Part shown: positions 1 to 5,513 of the stretch, piece after piece | How the letters are laid out: each line of letters begins with the position of its first letter | How positions within the stretch are numbered: the stretch's first letter is position 1 | Assembly: GCA_003166055.1 (NCBI GenBank) | Contig: PMWR01000289.1 | Location: 7,011-13,077, forward strand | Length of the DNA: 6,067 nucleotides | Direction of reading: 5' to 3' | Source: Acidobacteriaceae bacterium | GTDB lineage: Bacteria; Acidobacteriota; Terriglobia; Terriglobales; Acidobacteriaceae | Notes under the pieces: generated by a model | What the model saw: only the letters and a program-made list of their open reading frames with translations | Told to the model about the DNA's origin: nothing | The model's database searches: none | Position numbers and translations under genes: made by a program

Positions 1-1850
1 GTGAGAGTGACAATCCGATCCACTCCCGGCACGGTGAAGTGTTCTTGCCTTCCGCTCGGCCAATGCACTTCGATCGTATCCACCGTCGTCGCCTGCCCCA
101 ACCCGAAATGCGGCCGCGGATCGTTGCTCGAGAGATAACTCCCGCCGCTCAAAACATCCTCGCGCTGCTTCATTCCGTTCGCGGTCACATACACCGTCGC
201 GCCCACCGCATCACGCGGGCTTTTCGGCCCTCCAACAAGCTTCAACTCCAGCCAGTGATTCTTGTCCGGCGAAACATTCCTGAGCAGCACCGGATGCCCG
301 TCCATCACGTTGATCACCGCGTCCAGCTTGCCGTCGTTGAACAGGTCGCCCACCGCCATGCCGCGCCCCGCAATCACATCCGCCAGCCCCGAACCCTCCA
401 CCGCGGCCACATTCTCAAACCGCTTGCCATCGATGTTATGAAACAGCATCGGCCGCTCCGCCCAGCTCGTCCCCCAGTTATATTTGTCCGCCTCCGGGTA
501 TACGTGCCCGTCCGACATCAGCAGGTCTTTCCAGCCGTCGTTGTCGTAGTCCAGAAACGCGTCGCCCCAGCTCAGGAAGGGAACTGTGATCTCGCCCAGC
601 CCCACGTGATAGCTGATGTCGGTAAAATTCGCGTCGCCCTCGTTGTGGTAGAGCGGCTTGTAATCGTCTGAGAATGTCGTGTTGAACACATCCAGCCTGC
701 CGTTGTTCTCGTAGTCGCCCACCGCAATGCCCATCGACGCGGTCTCGCGCCCCGCCTCGTTCAGCGCGAAGCCCGATGCGTAGCTCACATCCTCAAACGT
801 CCCGTCGCCCTTGTTCAGATAGAGATAGTTCGGCGTCGAATCGTTGCCCACCAGCAAGTCGGGCTTTCCGTCGTTGTTGATGTCCACAAACAGCGCGCCG
901 AGTCCGTAATAGCCCGCATGGTCCGCCACGCCGGCCTTGTCGCTCACGTCGGTAAACGTCCCGTCGCCGTTGTTGTGAAATAAATGATCCGGCTCGCCCT
1001 TCAGTCCTCTCGGCCCGCATGCCACTTGCTCGCCGCGGAACGTGCAGAACGCGTTGTTGCCCCCTGCTTCCTTGCTGTCCGGCAGGTTGTTCCAGTCCCA
1101 ATGAACGTAGCCCGCCACAAACAGATCCAGCCGTCCGTCGCCGTCGTAGTCGCCCCACGTCGCCCCGCTCGACCAATTGCCCAGCGTCACGCCGGCCTTC
1201 TCCGCCACATCGGTAAAGGTGCCGTCGTGATTGTTGTGGTAAAGGCGGTTCTTGCCCACGTTCGACACAAAAATATCCGGCCAGCCATCGTTGTCAAAGT
1301 CGGCTATCGCCACGCCTGTGCCCCAGCGGTCGTTGGTCACACCCGCCTGGGCAGCCACGTCGGTGAATGTTCCATCGTGATTGTTGCGGAATAACGCTGC
1401 GTGCGGTGGCGTAGCTTTGCCGGTCATCGCATCCATCGTCGACCCGTTGACCACATAAATCGAGAGCCAGCCGCTGTGGTCGTAGTCGATCAGCCCCACC
1501 CCCGAGCCCTTGGTCTCGACAATGTAGCTCTTCGCCGGCGTGCCCATCTTGTGCGTCCAGTGGGTCAGCCCGGCCTTCTCGCTCACGTCTTCAAAGATGA
1601 CCGGCCCGCTCTTCACAAAGCCGCCCTCGGTAATCGGCCTGTGCTGCGCGTCGAGCTGCAGCGGATGGCCGCCGTTGGTGGCTCCGGTCTGTTCGCCGCT
1701 GGTGGCGGCCGCTTGTGCGCCCTCGCCGGGCTTTTCAGTTTGCTGCCCCGGGGGAAGGACACCGGGTCCTGTGGCTTGTGAGAAAACCAGCGCGGGAATC
1801 CCCGCCGCCAGCAGTCCAAGGAAAGTGGTCGTACGCAGTGCCTGGAACAT
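1..1850 (-). CDS. Exported CRTAC1-type FG-GAP/VCBS repeat protein with ASPIC/UnbV domain (C-terminal end outside window)
   Basis: The reading frame is open from ATG (1848-1850) to the window edge, giving 616 residues. Residues 1-26 form a signal peptide: a basic Arg, a hydrophobic core and a Ser-Gln-Ala cleavage site. A Pro/Gly/Gln-rich linker follows to about residue 62. About seven FG-GAP/VCBS propeller repeats come next, recognisable by DGTFTDV strands and Ca-binding loops starting at residues 122, 184, 234, 323, 379, 434 and 502 (for example DFDNDGWPD, DYDGDGRLD, DYDNDGWKD). The first loop (DYDHSGWLS) is degenerate. A Cys-containing insertion (CTFRGEQVACGPRGL) typical of the family lies between loops 3 and 4. 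Residues 531-602 match the ASPIC/UnbV domain, with NHWLELKL, GGSYLSSNDPRPHFGLG and WPSGR. The protein probably folds as an extracytoplasmic calcium-binding beta-propeller; its ligand or substrate is unknown. The domain appears nearly complete, so the stop is probably close by unless a further C-terminal domain follows. No clear ribosome binding site precedes the ATG. Confidence 0.93.
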   Translation of the reverse strand, partial: MFQALRTTTFLGLLAAGIPALVFSQATGPGVLPPGQQTEKPGEGAQAAATSGEQTGATNGGHPLQLDAQHRPITEGGFVKSGPVIFEDVSEKAGLTHWTHKMGTPAKSYIVETKGSGVGLIDYDHSGWLSIYVVNGSTMDAMTGKATPPHAALFRNNHDGTFTDVAAQAGVTNDRWGTGVAIADFDNDGWPDIFVSNVGKNRLYHNNHDGTFTDVAEKAGVTLGNWSSGATWGDYDGDGRLDLFVAGYVHWDWNNLPDSKEAGGNNAFCTFRGEQVACGPRGLKGEPDHLFHNNGDGTFTDVSDKAGVADHAGYYGLGALFVDINNDGKPDLLVGNDSTPNYLYLNKGDGTFEDVSYASGFALNEAGRETASMGIAVGDYENNGRLDVFNTTFSDDYKPLYHNEGDANFTDISYHVGLGEITVPFLSWGDAFLDYDNDGWKDLLMSDGHVYPEADKYNWGTSWAERPMLFHNIDGKRFENVAAVEGSGLADVIAGRGMAVGDLFNDGKLDAVINVMDGHPVLLRNVSPDKNHWLELKLVGGPKSPRDAVGATVYVTANGMKQREDVLSGGSYLSSNDPRPHFGLGQATTVDTIEVHWPSGRQEHFTVPGVDRIVTL

Positions 1851-1974
1851 AGGCAGCCAGTATACGGGCCGGGATAGTCCCAAGTATCGACCGAAAGGTG
1901 GAGGGAACTGGTTGAGGACTCCCTGCGCTTTCTCATTTCTTCCCACACTTCGATTGAAGACAACGGGCACGCAG
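1851..1974. other. Intergenic gap between toxin gene and CRTAC1-type gene
   Basis: This 124-bp stretch separates the toxin stop codon from the downstream start codon. It contains the candidate -10 box and palindrome listed separately. It also holds a 4-bp stem (CTTC-GATT-GAAG, 1948-1959) with no T-tract, so I do not call it a terminator. Overlapping reading frames in this gap show no recognisable protein family. Confidence 0.6.
1859..1881 (-). promoter_or_regulatory. Candidate -10 element and small palindrome just upstream of the CRTAC1-type gene
   Basis: On the minus strand TATACT (1859-1864) matches the -10 consensus at five of six positions and ends 8 bp before the ATG at 1850. No good -35 is present at 16-18 bp. 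A short inverted repeat, GGGA-TAG-TCCC (1871-1881), lies just upstream of the box. If this -10 is used, the transcript would start at or almost at the ATG, which fits the absence of a Shine-Dalgarno sequence. This is inference from sequence only. Confidence 0.35.
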
Positions 1975-2556
1975 CTATGTGCCCATCGCGTCTGGCTCAC
2001 CTGACGACTTTCCCTTCTCTTCGATCAGCGCGACGAATCCCGGCGCGTTGATGCGGAGCCTCGCGAGCAGGTAGCCCAGACTCTGCCCGATGGCGGCCGC
2101 TTGATGCTCCAATGTCTCCATCACCTCCAACGGGGCCAATTCGTAGAGCTTCTTGAGAAAGGCAGATGGCCCCGCCACCGTGATGGAATAGGGCGCAAGT
2201 GAGACCACTGGAAAATCTTTGACGTTGTACGTGACGATCGTTCCCGCTCTCGCGCGCACGGCTGCGGCCAGTACATGATGGTCTTTCGGATGGTTCGTCA
2301 TTACGGGAATCAATGCTTCATACCCTTCGACCCACGCCTCAGGAAAATGCCGACGAATTTCGCTTTCGCGGTACGCAGTCTTTTCCGGAGATAAACCGAA
2401 ATTCTCCTGAAGCGTTCGGTCTGCCTCAACCATGATCCGATCGGACCATTTCGGCACATAGAGGTGCGGGCCTGCTGCGAGTCGAAGCAGCGTATCCGCA
2501 AGCGGCATGGGGATGAGAACACACGCATCCAGCAGAGCGACAGCCTTTTGCTTCAC
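1975..2556 (-). CDS. PIN-domain ribonuclease toxin (PIN_3/VapC-like)
   Basis: This 193-residue protein is a probable Mg-dependent endoribonuclease toxin of the PIN superfamily, PIN_3-like branch. The acidic active-site positions are visible: Asp10 in ALLDACVL, Glu44 in RIMVEADRTL, Asp92 in PKDHHVLAAA, and the Asn111/Asp114 region in TYNVKDFP. The segment GYEALIPVM before the third acidic site is also typical of this branch. The start is GTG (2554-2556); the next Met would remove Asp10 and so cannot be the functional start. The GTG overlaps the antitoxin stop as GTGA (2553-2556), showing translational coupling, and GGAGGG on the minus strand (2569-2574) lies about 12 nt upstream. The C-terminal part after residue 120 is helical and extends the PIN core. 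RNA target unknown. Family assignment is firm; a functional toxin role is inferred from the pairing. Confidence 0.87.
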   Translation of the reverse strand: MKQKAVALLDACVLIPMPLADTLLRLAAGPHLYVPKWSDRIMVEADRTLQENFGLSPEKTAYRESEIRRHFPEAWVEGYEALIPVMTNHPKDHHVLAAAVRARAGTIVTYNVKDFPVVSLAPYSITVAGPSAFLKKLYELAPLEVMETLEHQAAAIGQSLGYLLARLRINAPGFVALIEEKGKSSGEPDAMGT

Positions 2557-3017
2557 TCGTCCACGCCGCCCTCCGGAAATACACTCCGCTCATACAAGCC
2601 AGCTTCAAACGCGTCGCGCGCCAGCCGATCCAGCGAGGCGAGCCTTTGCTCATCGCGTTTCTTCGCGAACTCCAGCACGTCGCGAAGAGCAACACGCCGC
2701 TGGTTGCCGACCCGGTGGTAGGCCATTGCCCCGGCATCGAGCAGCTTGATGAAGAACGGACGCGACATGCCCAGGATGTCCGCCGCCCGCTGGGTGGTGA
2801 CCACCTGGTCGTCCGGAACCAACGTGATCGCCCGGCCATGCGACATGAACCCCACGGCCCTCTTGAGAACTTCGTAAACCGTTCCGGGAACTTCGACCCG
2901 CTCCCCGGTTGGACTCACCAAAGCGGGTGCGCCCCCACGCAGGAGTCGCTTTACGGCCCTCATCTGCTGTTGCTCTTTTTCGGAAACTGAGATCGGTTTG
3001 TTGGCTGTCAGAGGCAT
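2553..3017 (-). CDS. Antitoxin with excisionase-type helix-turn-helix DNA-binding domain
   Basis: This 154-residue protein carries an excisionase/MerR-like winged helix: residues 74-93 (TTQRAADILGMSRPFFIKLL) form the helix-turn-helix and 101-117 (HRVGNQRRVALRDVLEF) form the wing. The N-terminal 65 residues look like a small separate module (VEVPGTVYEVLKRAV), and the C-terminal 35 residues are charged and helical, ending in an acidic tail that could bind and inhibit the PIN toxin. It precedes and overlaps the toxin gene by 4 bp, the standard antitoxin-first order. Antitoxins of this architecture usually repress their own operon; the repeat-containing upstream region at 3027-3062 is the likely operator. 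The start ATG at 3015-3017 has only a weak AGAG ribosome binding site. A simple transcriptional regulator role is the alternative, but the overlap with the PIN gene makes the antitoxin role more likely. Confidence 0.83.
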   Translation of the reverse strand: MPLTANKPISVSEKEQQQMRAVKRLLRGGAPALVSPTGERVEVPGTVYEVLKRAVGFMSHGRAITLVPDDQVVTTQRAADILGMSRPFFIKLLDAGAMAYHRVGNQRRVALRDVLEFAKKRDEQRLASLDRLARDAFEAGLYERSVFPEGGVDE

Positions 3018-3026
3018 GATGTCTCT

Positions 3027-3062
3027 ATGCTACTGTATAGTCGAAATACTCGCAATACGCGA
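3027..3062 (-). promoter_or_regulatory. Candidate promoter and operator of the toxin-antitoxin unit
   Basis: On the minus strand TTGCGA (3050-3055) and TAGCAT (3027-3032) are separated by 17 bp, each matching the sigma-70 consensus at four of six positions. The -35 region sits inside a small inverted repeat, TCGC-AATAC-GCGA (3050-3062). It also overlaps two direct repeats, AATACTCG (3045-3052) and AATACGCG (3054-3061). Overlap of such repeats with the -35 would suit autoregulation by the helix-turn-helix antitoxin. An alternative -10 (TATACA, 3034-3039) has a poorer -35. Confidence 0.35.
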
Positions 3063-3106
3063 AACTTGCAGTTCCATCTCTCTCCGCCTCAGATCGCGCT
3101 CCGCCT

Positions 3107-3592
3107 TTATGGTCGGGTTGAAACCTTAAGCTCCGCAAAAGCCGTGGCACCTCGCCGACGCCCTTTGGACGATTCCGCCGCCAAATCCTCAATCACCGCC
3201 GCCGACAAAACCTCCAGCATCGCCCGCTGTGCCTCAACCCAAACCGTGTGCGCCGGGCACCATTTCGCCCTGCCGCATGCTCTCGCCGAAATCAGGCACA
3301 CATTCAGGTAGACGGGCCCATCGATGGCCTCAATCACCTCGCGCATCGACGCCCGCCTGCCTCTCGGCAAAATCGCAAACCCACCCGACTGTCCTCGCTG
3401 CGACGTGATCAGCCGCGCTCGCGACAGCGCCTGCAGCACCTTCGACAGAAAGCTTTCGGGAGCCGCCGTCGCCGCTGCCAGCGCAGGCAACAATGCGCGC
3501 TCATCCGCCGGTAGCGTGGCCAGGTGAATCATCACCCGCATCGCGTAATCGGCCGCCCGCGTCAGTTGCATCGATGAGTTGGTCTTCTTCAT
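3107..3592 (-). CDS. Rrf2-family transcriptional regulator with putative Fe-S cysteines
   Basis: This 161-residue protein has the Rrf2 winged-helix signature: MQLTRAADYAMRVMIHLA at residues 8-25, a recognition segment ESFLSKVLQALSRARLITSQRG (46-67), and the wing SGGFAILPRGRRASMREVIEAIDGP (69-93). Three cysteines, Cys99, Cys106 and Cys112, form C-x6-C-x5-C, close to the cluster-binding pattern of IscR and NsrR. Asp15 lies at the position equivalent to the NsrR cluster-ligand Asp8. It therefore probably senses NO, redox state or Fe-S status through an Fe-S cluster. The ATG at 3590-3592 has AGGA on the minus strand (3600-3603) 7 nt upstream; Met8 is an alternative start matching the usual family N-terminus. 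The gene is divergent from the respiratory operon across 210 bp, which makes that operon a plausible target. The specific subfamily (NsrR-, IscR- or RsrR-like) cannot be fixed from sequence alone. Confidence 0.9.
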   Translation of the reverse strand: MKKTNSSMQLTRAADYAMRVMIHLATLPADERALLPALAAATAAPESFLSKVLQALSRARLITSQRGQSGGFAILPRGRRASMREVIEAIDGPVYLNVCLISARACGRAKWCPAHTVWVEAQRAMLEVLSAAVIEDLAAESSKGRRRGATAFAELKVSTRP

Positions 3593-3707
3593 GCCTTCGT
3601 CCTGCCGTACAAGAACGTCGTCTCGCCAGCAGACTAGCCGAGGGTGTCACGAAGAAATGTGCCTGCCGTCACAGACCGCAAATCGCCGGGGAAGATAATT
3701 TTTCCTT

Positions 3708-3723
3708 TCCAATTGAAATTGGA
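3708..3723. promoter_or_regulatory. Perfect palindrome, candidate Rrf2 operator
   Basis: TCCAATT-GA-AATTGGA is an inverted repeat with two perfect 7-bp arms and a 2-bp spacer; imperfect symmetry continues outward for a few bases. Its centre contains the -35-like TTGAAA (3713-3718) of the rightward promoter, so a bound dimer would block RNA polymerase. Rrf2 dimers bind AT-rich imperfect palindromes, and the regulator gene is adjacent; the pairing is inference. Confidence 0.5.
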
Positions 3724-3740
3724 GAGAAACAGTCCAAAAT
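3713..3740 (+). promoter_or_regulatory. Candidate sigma-70 promoter of the rightward respiratory operon
   Basis: TTGAAA (3713-3718, five of six to consensus) is followed after 16 bp by CAAAAT (3735-3740, four of six). The predicted transcript would have a leader of about 55 nt before the ATG at 3803. The -35 lies within the 3708-3723 palindrome. Confidence 0.4.
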
Positions 3741-3759
3741 GTCCCAAAACGTCCAAGCA
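3732..3759 (+). repeat. Three short direct repeats headed GTCC
   Basis: GTCCAAAAT (3732-3740), GTCCCAAAAC (3741-3750) and GTCCAAGCA (3751-3759) follow one another at 9-10 bp spacing, close to one helical turn. They overlap the candidate -10 and transcription start area. They could be a second regulator site or chance; no known motif is recognised. Confidence 0.4.
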
Positions 3760-3802
3760 TTCCCCGTTGCTTCCGGTGATTGAAAGGAATTTCTAAAGCG
3801 TC

Positions 3803-4927
3803 ATGCCCCTTTATCCCGCTGTCGATCCAATTCCTCTGCCGGCTCCGATCTGGCTGATCAAGCTCCTCCATATCGTTACCCTGGCACTGCACTTTGTCGC
3901 CGTGGAAATGCTGCTCGGCGGGCTGCTGATCGCCGTCCTGCTCAGCCTCTTCCGCGGCTCGCCGCAATCGCTGGTCACCGCGCGGGCGCTGGCTCGCCGC
4001 CTCACCGTGGTCATGACCTACGTCATCAACCTCGGTGTTCCGCCGCTGCTGTTCGCCCAGGTGCTCTACGGCCGCGCGCTCTATACATCGAGTGTCCTCA
4101 TCGGTCTCTACTGGATATCGATCATCGGCATCCTCACCCTCACTTACTGGCTGCTCTATCAGTTCACCGCGCGGCTTGAGGCAGGGAAATCGGCCTGGGG
4201 TATCGGCCTCAGCGCGTGGCTGCTCGCCGGCTTCATCGCCCGCCTGCTCTCCACCAATATGACGCTCATGCTCCGCCCCGAAGTCTGGCGCGACATGTAC
4301 GCCGCCTCCGGCGCCGGCGCCTATCTGCCCACCGGCGATCCCACCCTCACCCCCCGCTGGCTGCTCATGCTCGCAGGCGGCTTCTTCATCGGCGGACTCT
4401 GGCTCATCTATCTGGCTGGCCGCAGCACCTTCACCGCGGATGAAAAGCGCTTTGTCTCCGGCCTTGGCGGAAAAATCGCAGTGATCTTCGGCGTTGTCTA
4501 CCTGGCCGCCGGCCTGTGGGCAGCCAGCGTGCAGCCCGACGCCGTCAAACTCGGCCTCGCCACGCACCCGCTCTACAAGTTCTTCGGCTTCGCCGCCTAC
4601 GGCTGGCTGGCCCTCGTCGCGGTTGCCATCCTCCTCGCAGGCTACGCCGGATTCGCCAAAATCTCTGCCGCCCAGTCCGGTGTACTCGCGTGGGCCGCAG
4701 TCCTGGTCGCCGTGCTCACTGAGATCATGTTCACCGTCTATCGCGACGCCGTGCGCGACCTCACCCTGCTCAGCAAGGGCTATGACGTGTGGGATCGCGC
4801 CGTCGCCACCAACTGGTGGGTCGTCGGACTGTTCCTGGTCCTCTTCGTTGCCGGCCTGGGCGTCATTGGCTGGCTCGTGTCCGTCGTGGCGCGCGCAAGA
4901 AAAGTTATGGAGGCCGCTTCAATATGA
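3803..4927 (+). CDS. Nine-helix membrane protein, distantly CydA-like, first gene of Rieske/cytochrome b operon
   Basis: This 374-residue protein has about nine hydrophobic helices (near 16-50, 66-90, 96-120, 132-150, 186-206, 224-243, 262-285, 293-312 and 338-363) and little else. I do not recognise a named family. By eye the order of motifs recalls cytochrome bd subunit I: a first helix with His23 and His30 (LALHFVAVEMLLGG), a helix with INLGVP, and a later Gly-rich helix pair (LLMLAGGFFIGGLWLIYLAGR). However, the CydA His186 position reads as Leu/Met, the only other His is His255, and no GRQPW motif or long Q-loop is present. It may therefore bind one heme or a quinone, or be a structural subunit, rather than reduce oxygen. 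An in-frame stop at 3794-3796 fixes ATG 3803 as the first possible start; AAGGA (3784-3788) is a rather distant ribosome binding site. The stop overlaps the Rieske start as ATGA, indicating coupled translation and a shared complex. Confidence 0.85.
   Translation: MPLYPAVDPIPLPAPIWLIKLLHIVTLALHFVAVEMLLGGLLIAVLLSLFRGSPQSLVTARALARRLTVVMTYVINLGVPPLLFAQVLYGRALYTSSVLIGLYWISIIGILTLTYWLLYQFTARLEAGKSAWGIGLSAWLLAGFIARLLSTNMTLMLRPEVWRDMYAASGAGAYLPTGDPTLTPRWLLMLAGGFFIGGLWLIYLAGRSTFTADEKRFVSGLGGKIAVIFGVVYLAAGLWAASVQPDAVKLGLATHPLYKFFGFAAYGWLALVAVAILLAGYAGFAKISAAQSGVLAWAAVLVAVLTEIMFTVYRDAVRDLTLLSKGYDVWDRAVATNWWVVGLFLVLFVAGLGVIGWLVSVVARARKVMEAASI
4909..4913 (+). promoter_or_regulatory. Ribosome binding site of the Rieske gene
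   Basis: GGAGG lies 10 nt before the ATG at 4924. It decides the start, because the same frame is open upstream to 4789 inside the preceding gene. Confidence 0.7.
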
Positions 4928-5454
4928 GCGATCAAGCTATCCTGGGCAAAAACATTGGCCTGCCCGAAACGCCGCGCCTCGCGCCGGTGGGCGTCGACGA
5001 ACACCTGGAACCCGGCGAACAAACCACCCGCCGCTTCTTCCTCGCCGCGGCCGGCGCAGCGGGCTTGCTTTACACCGCCGCCCTCGCCTATCCCATCTAT
5101 CGCTACCTGGCCTCGCCTGAGGAGATGGCGCTCAGTGCCACAGCCGTCACCGAGGTTACGCTCAAGGACGCGCAGAAGCTTCCGCTCGGCTCCGTGCTCA
5201 TGTTCAAGTTCGGCACGTCGCCCTCCATGCTCATTCATCACGCCGACGGCCGCTGGGTCGCGCTCACCGCCGTTTGCACTCACCTCGGCTGCACCGTGCA
5301 ATACGAGCCGCAGGCCGACCGCATTCACTGCGCCTGCCACGGCGGCGTCTACAACGCCTACACCGGCGCCAACGTCAGCGGCCCGCCGCCCAAGCCGCTC
5401 AAGCTCTTCAAGGTAGCCGTCAGCGAAGCCGGCGTACAAGTCTCGCGCGCGTAG
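4924..5454 (+). CDS. Rieske [2Fe-2S] iron-sulfur protein of a bc-type quinol-oxidising complex
   Basis: The 176-residue product transfers electrons from quinol at the cytochrome b site to a c-type acceptor. Residues 35-62 contain a Tat-type signal anchor (TRRFFLAAAGAAGLLYTAALAYPIY), so the cluster domain lies on the outer face of the membrane. Box I is CTHLGC at 118-123 and box II is CACHGG at 136-141. By family rule Cys118, His120, Cys136 and His139 hold the cluster, and Cys123-Cys138 form the disulfide. The proline of the usual CPCH is Ala137, and the Ser that normally follows in HGS is Gly141, while Tyr143 is kept. The GPPPKPL segment (153-159) is the conserved Pro loop. The start overlaps the upstream membrane-protein stop by 4 bp, and cytochrome b follows after 59 bp. 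The missing Ser suggests a lower-potential cluster, as in menaquinol-linked complexes. Confidence 0.95.
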   Translation: MSDQAILGKNIGLPETPRLAPVGVDEHLEPGEQTTRRFFLAAAGAAGLLYTAALAYPIYRYLASPEEMALSATAVTEVTLKDAQKLPLGSVLMFKFGTSPSMLIHHADGRWVALTAVCTHLGCTVQYEPQADRIHCACHGGVYNAYTGANVSGPPPKPLKLFKVAVSEAGVQVSRA

Positions 5455-5468
5455 TTTTTGTACTTTAC

Positions 5469-5500
5469 TGTCATCTGTCATCTGTCACCTGTCATCTGTC
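5469..5500 (+). repeat. TGTCATC heptanucleotide tandem array
   Basis: Four full units, at 5469, 5476, 5483 (TGTCACC, one mismatch) and 5490, are followed by a partial TGTC (5497-5500), about 4.6 copies. The array fills most of the 59-bp gap between the Rieske stop and the cytochrome b start and ends directly before the ribosome binding site. Such a pure short array can change copy number by slippage, which would change the leader length but not the spacing from ribosome binding site to ATG. Confidence 0.95.
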
Positions 5501-5505
5501 GAGGA
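5501..5505 (+). promoter_or_regulatory. Ribosome binding site of cytochrome b
   Basis: GAGGA abuts the heptamer array and stands 8 nt before the ATG at 5514, supporting that start. Confidence 0.75.
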
Positions 5506-5513
5506 TTCAAGGC

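Larger units (their letters stand above)
3593..3802. promoter_or_regulatory. Divergent intergenic regulatory region
   Basis: This 210-bp region lies between the divergent starts of the Rrf2 gene and the membrane-protein/Rieske/cytochrome b operon, so it should carry promoters for both directions. Its middle (about 3690-3760) is clearly more AT-rich than the surrounding genes. It holds the palindrome, the promoter-like hexamers and the GTCC-headed direct repeats listed separately. No small gene is evident. Confidence 0.7.

Noticed and set aside
39..671. Plus-strand open frame of 210 codons opposite the propeller gene
   Set aside because: The minus strand encodes clear FG-GAP repeats and an ASPIC/UnbV domain across the same bases; the plus frame is His/Arg/Val-rich antisense translation.
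1948..1959. CTTC-GATT-GAAG stem after the toxin gene as terminator
   Set aside because: The stem is only 4 bp, is not GC-rich, and has no following T-tract on either strand.
3082..3106. Two CTCCGCCT copies 17 bp apart between the Rrf2 and antitoxin genes
   Set aside because: Two 8-bp GC-rich copies in a GC-rich genome are easily due to chance, and they are not placed at a promoter element.
3693..3721. Minus-strand promoter for the Rrf2 gene using TTATCT as -10
   Set aside because: The -10 (minus strand, 3693-3698) is acceptable, but the -35 at 17 bp is CAATTT, too weak to call.
3647..4567. Long minus-strand open frame (306 codons) opposite the membrane-protein gene
   Set aside because: It lies antisense to a convincing nine-helix protein, has a low-complexity acidic/Gln/Gly composition typical of antisense GC-rich frames, and shows no domain.
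4789..4923. Extended Rieske start at 4789
   Set aside because: It would add 45 Arg-rich residues lying inside the upstream gene; ATG 4924 has GGAGG at 10 nt and an ATGA overlap, and leaves a normal Tat-anchor N-terminus.
4780..5481. Minus-strand open frame of 233 codons opposite the Rieske gene
   Set aside because: Antisense to unmistakable Rieske boxes; the composition is Gly/Ala/Glu/Arg-rich without motifs.
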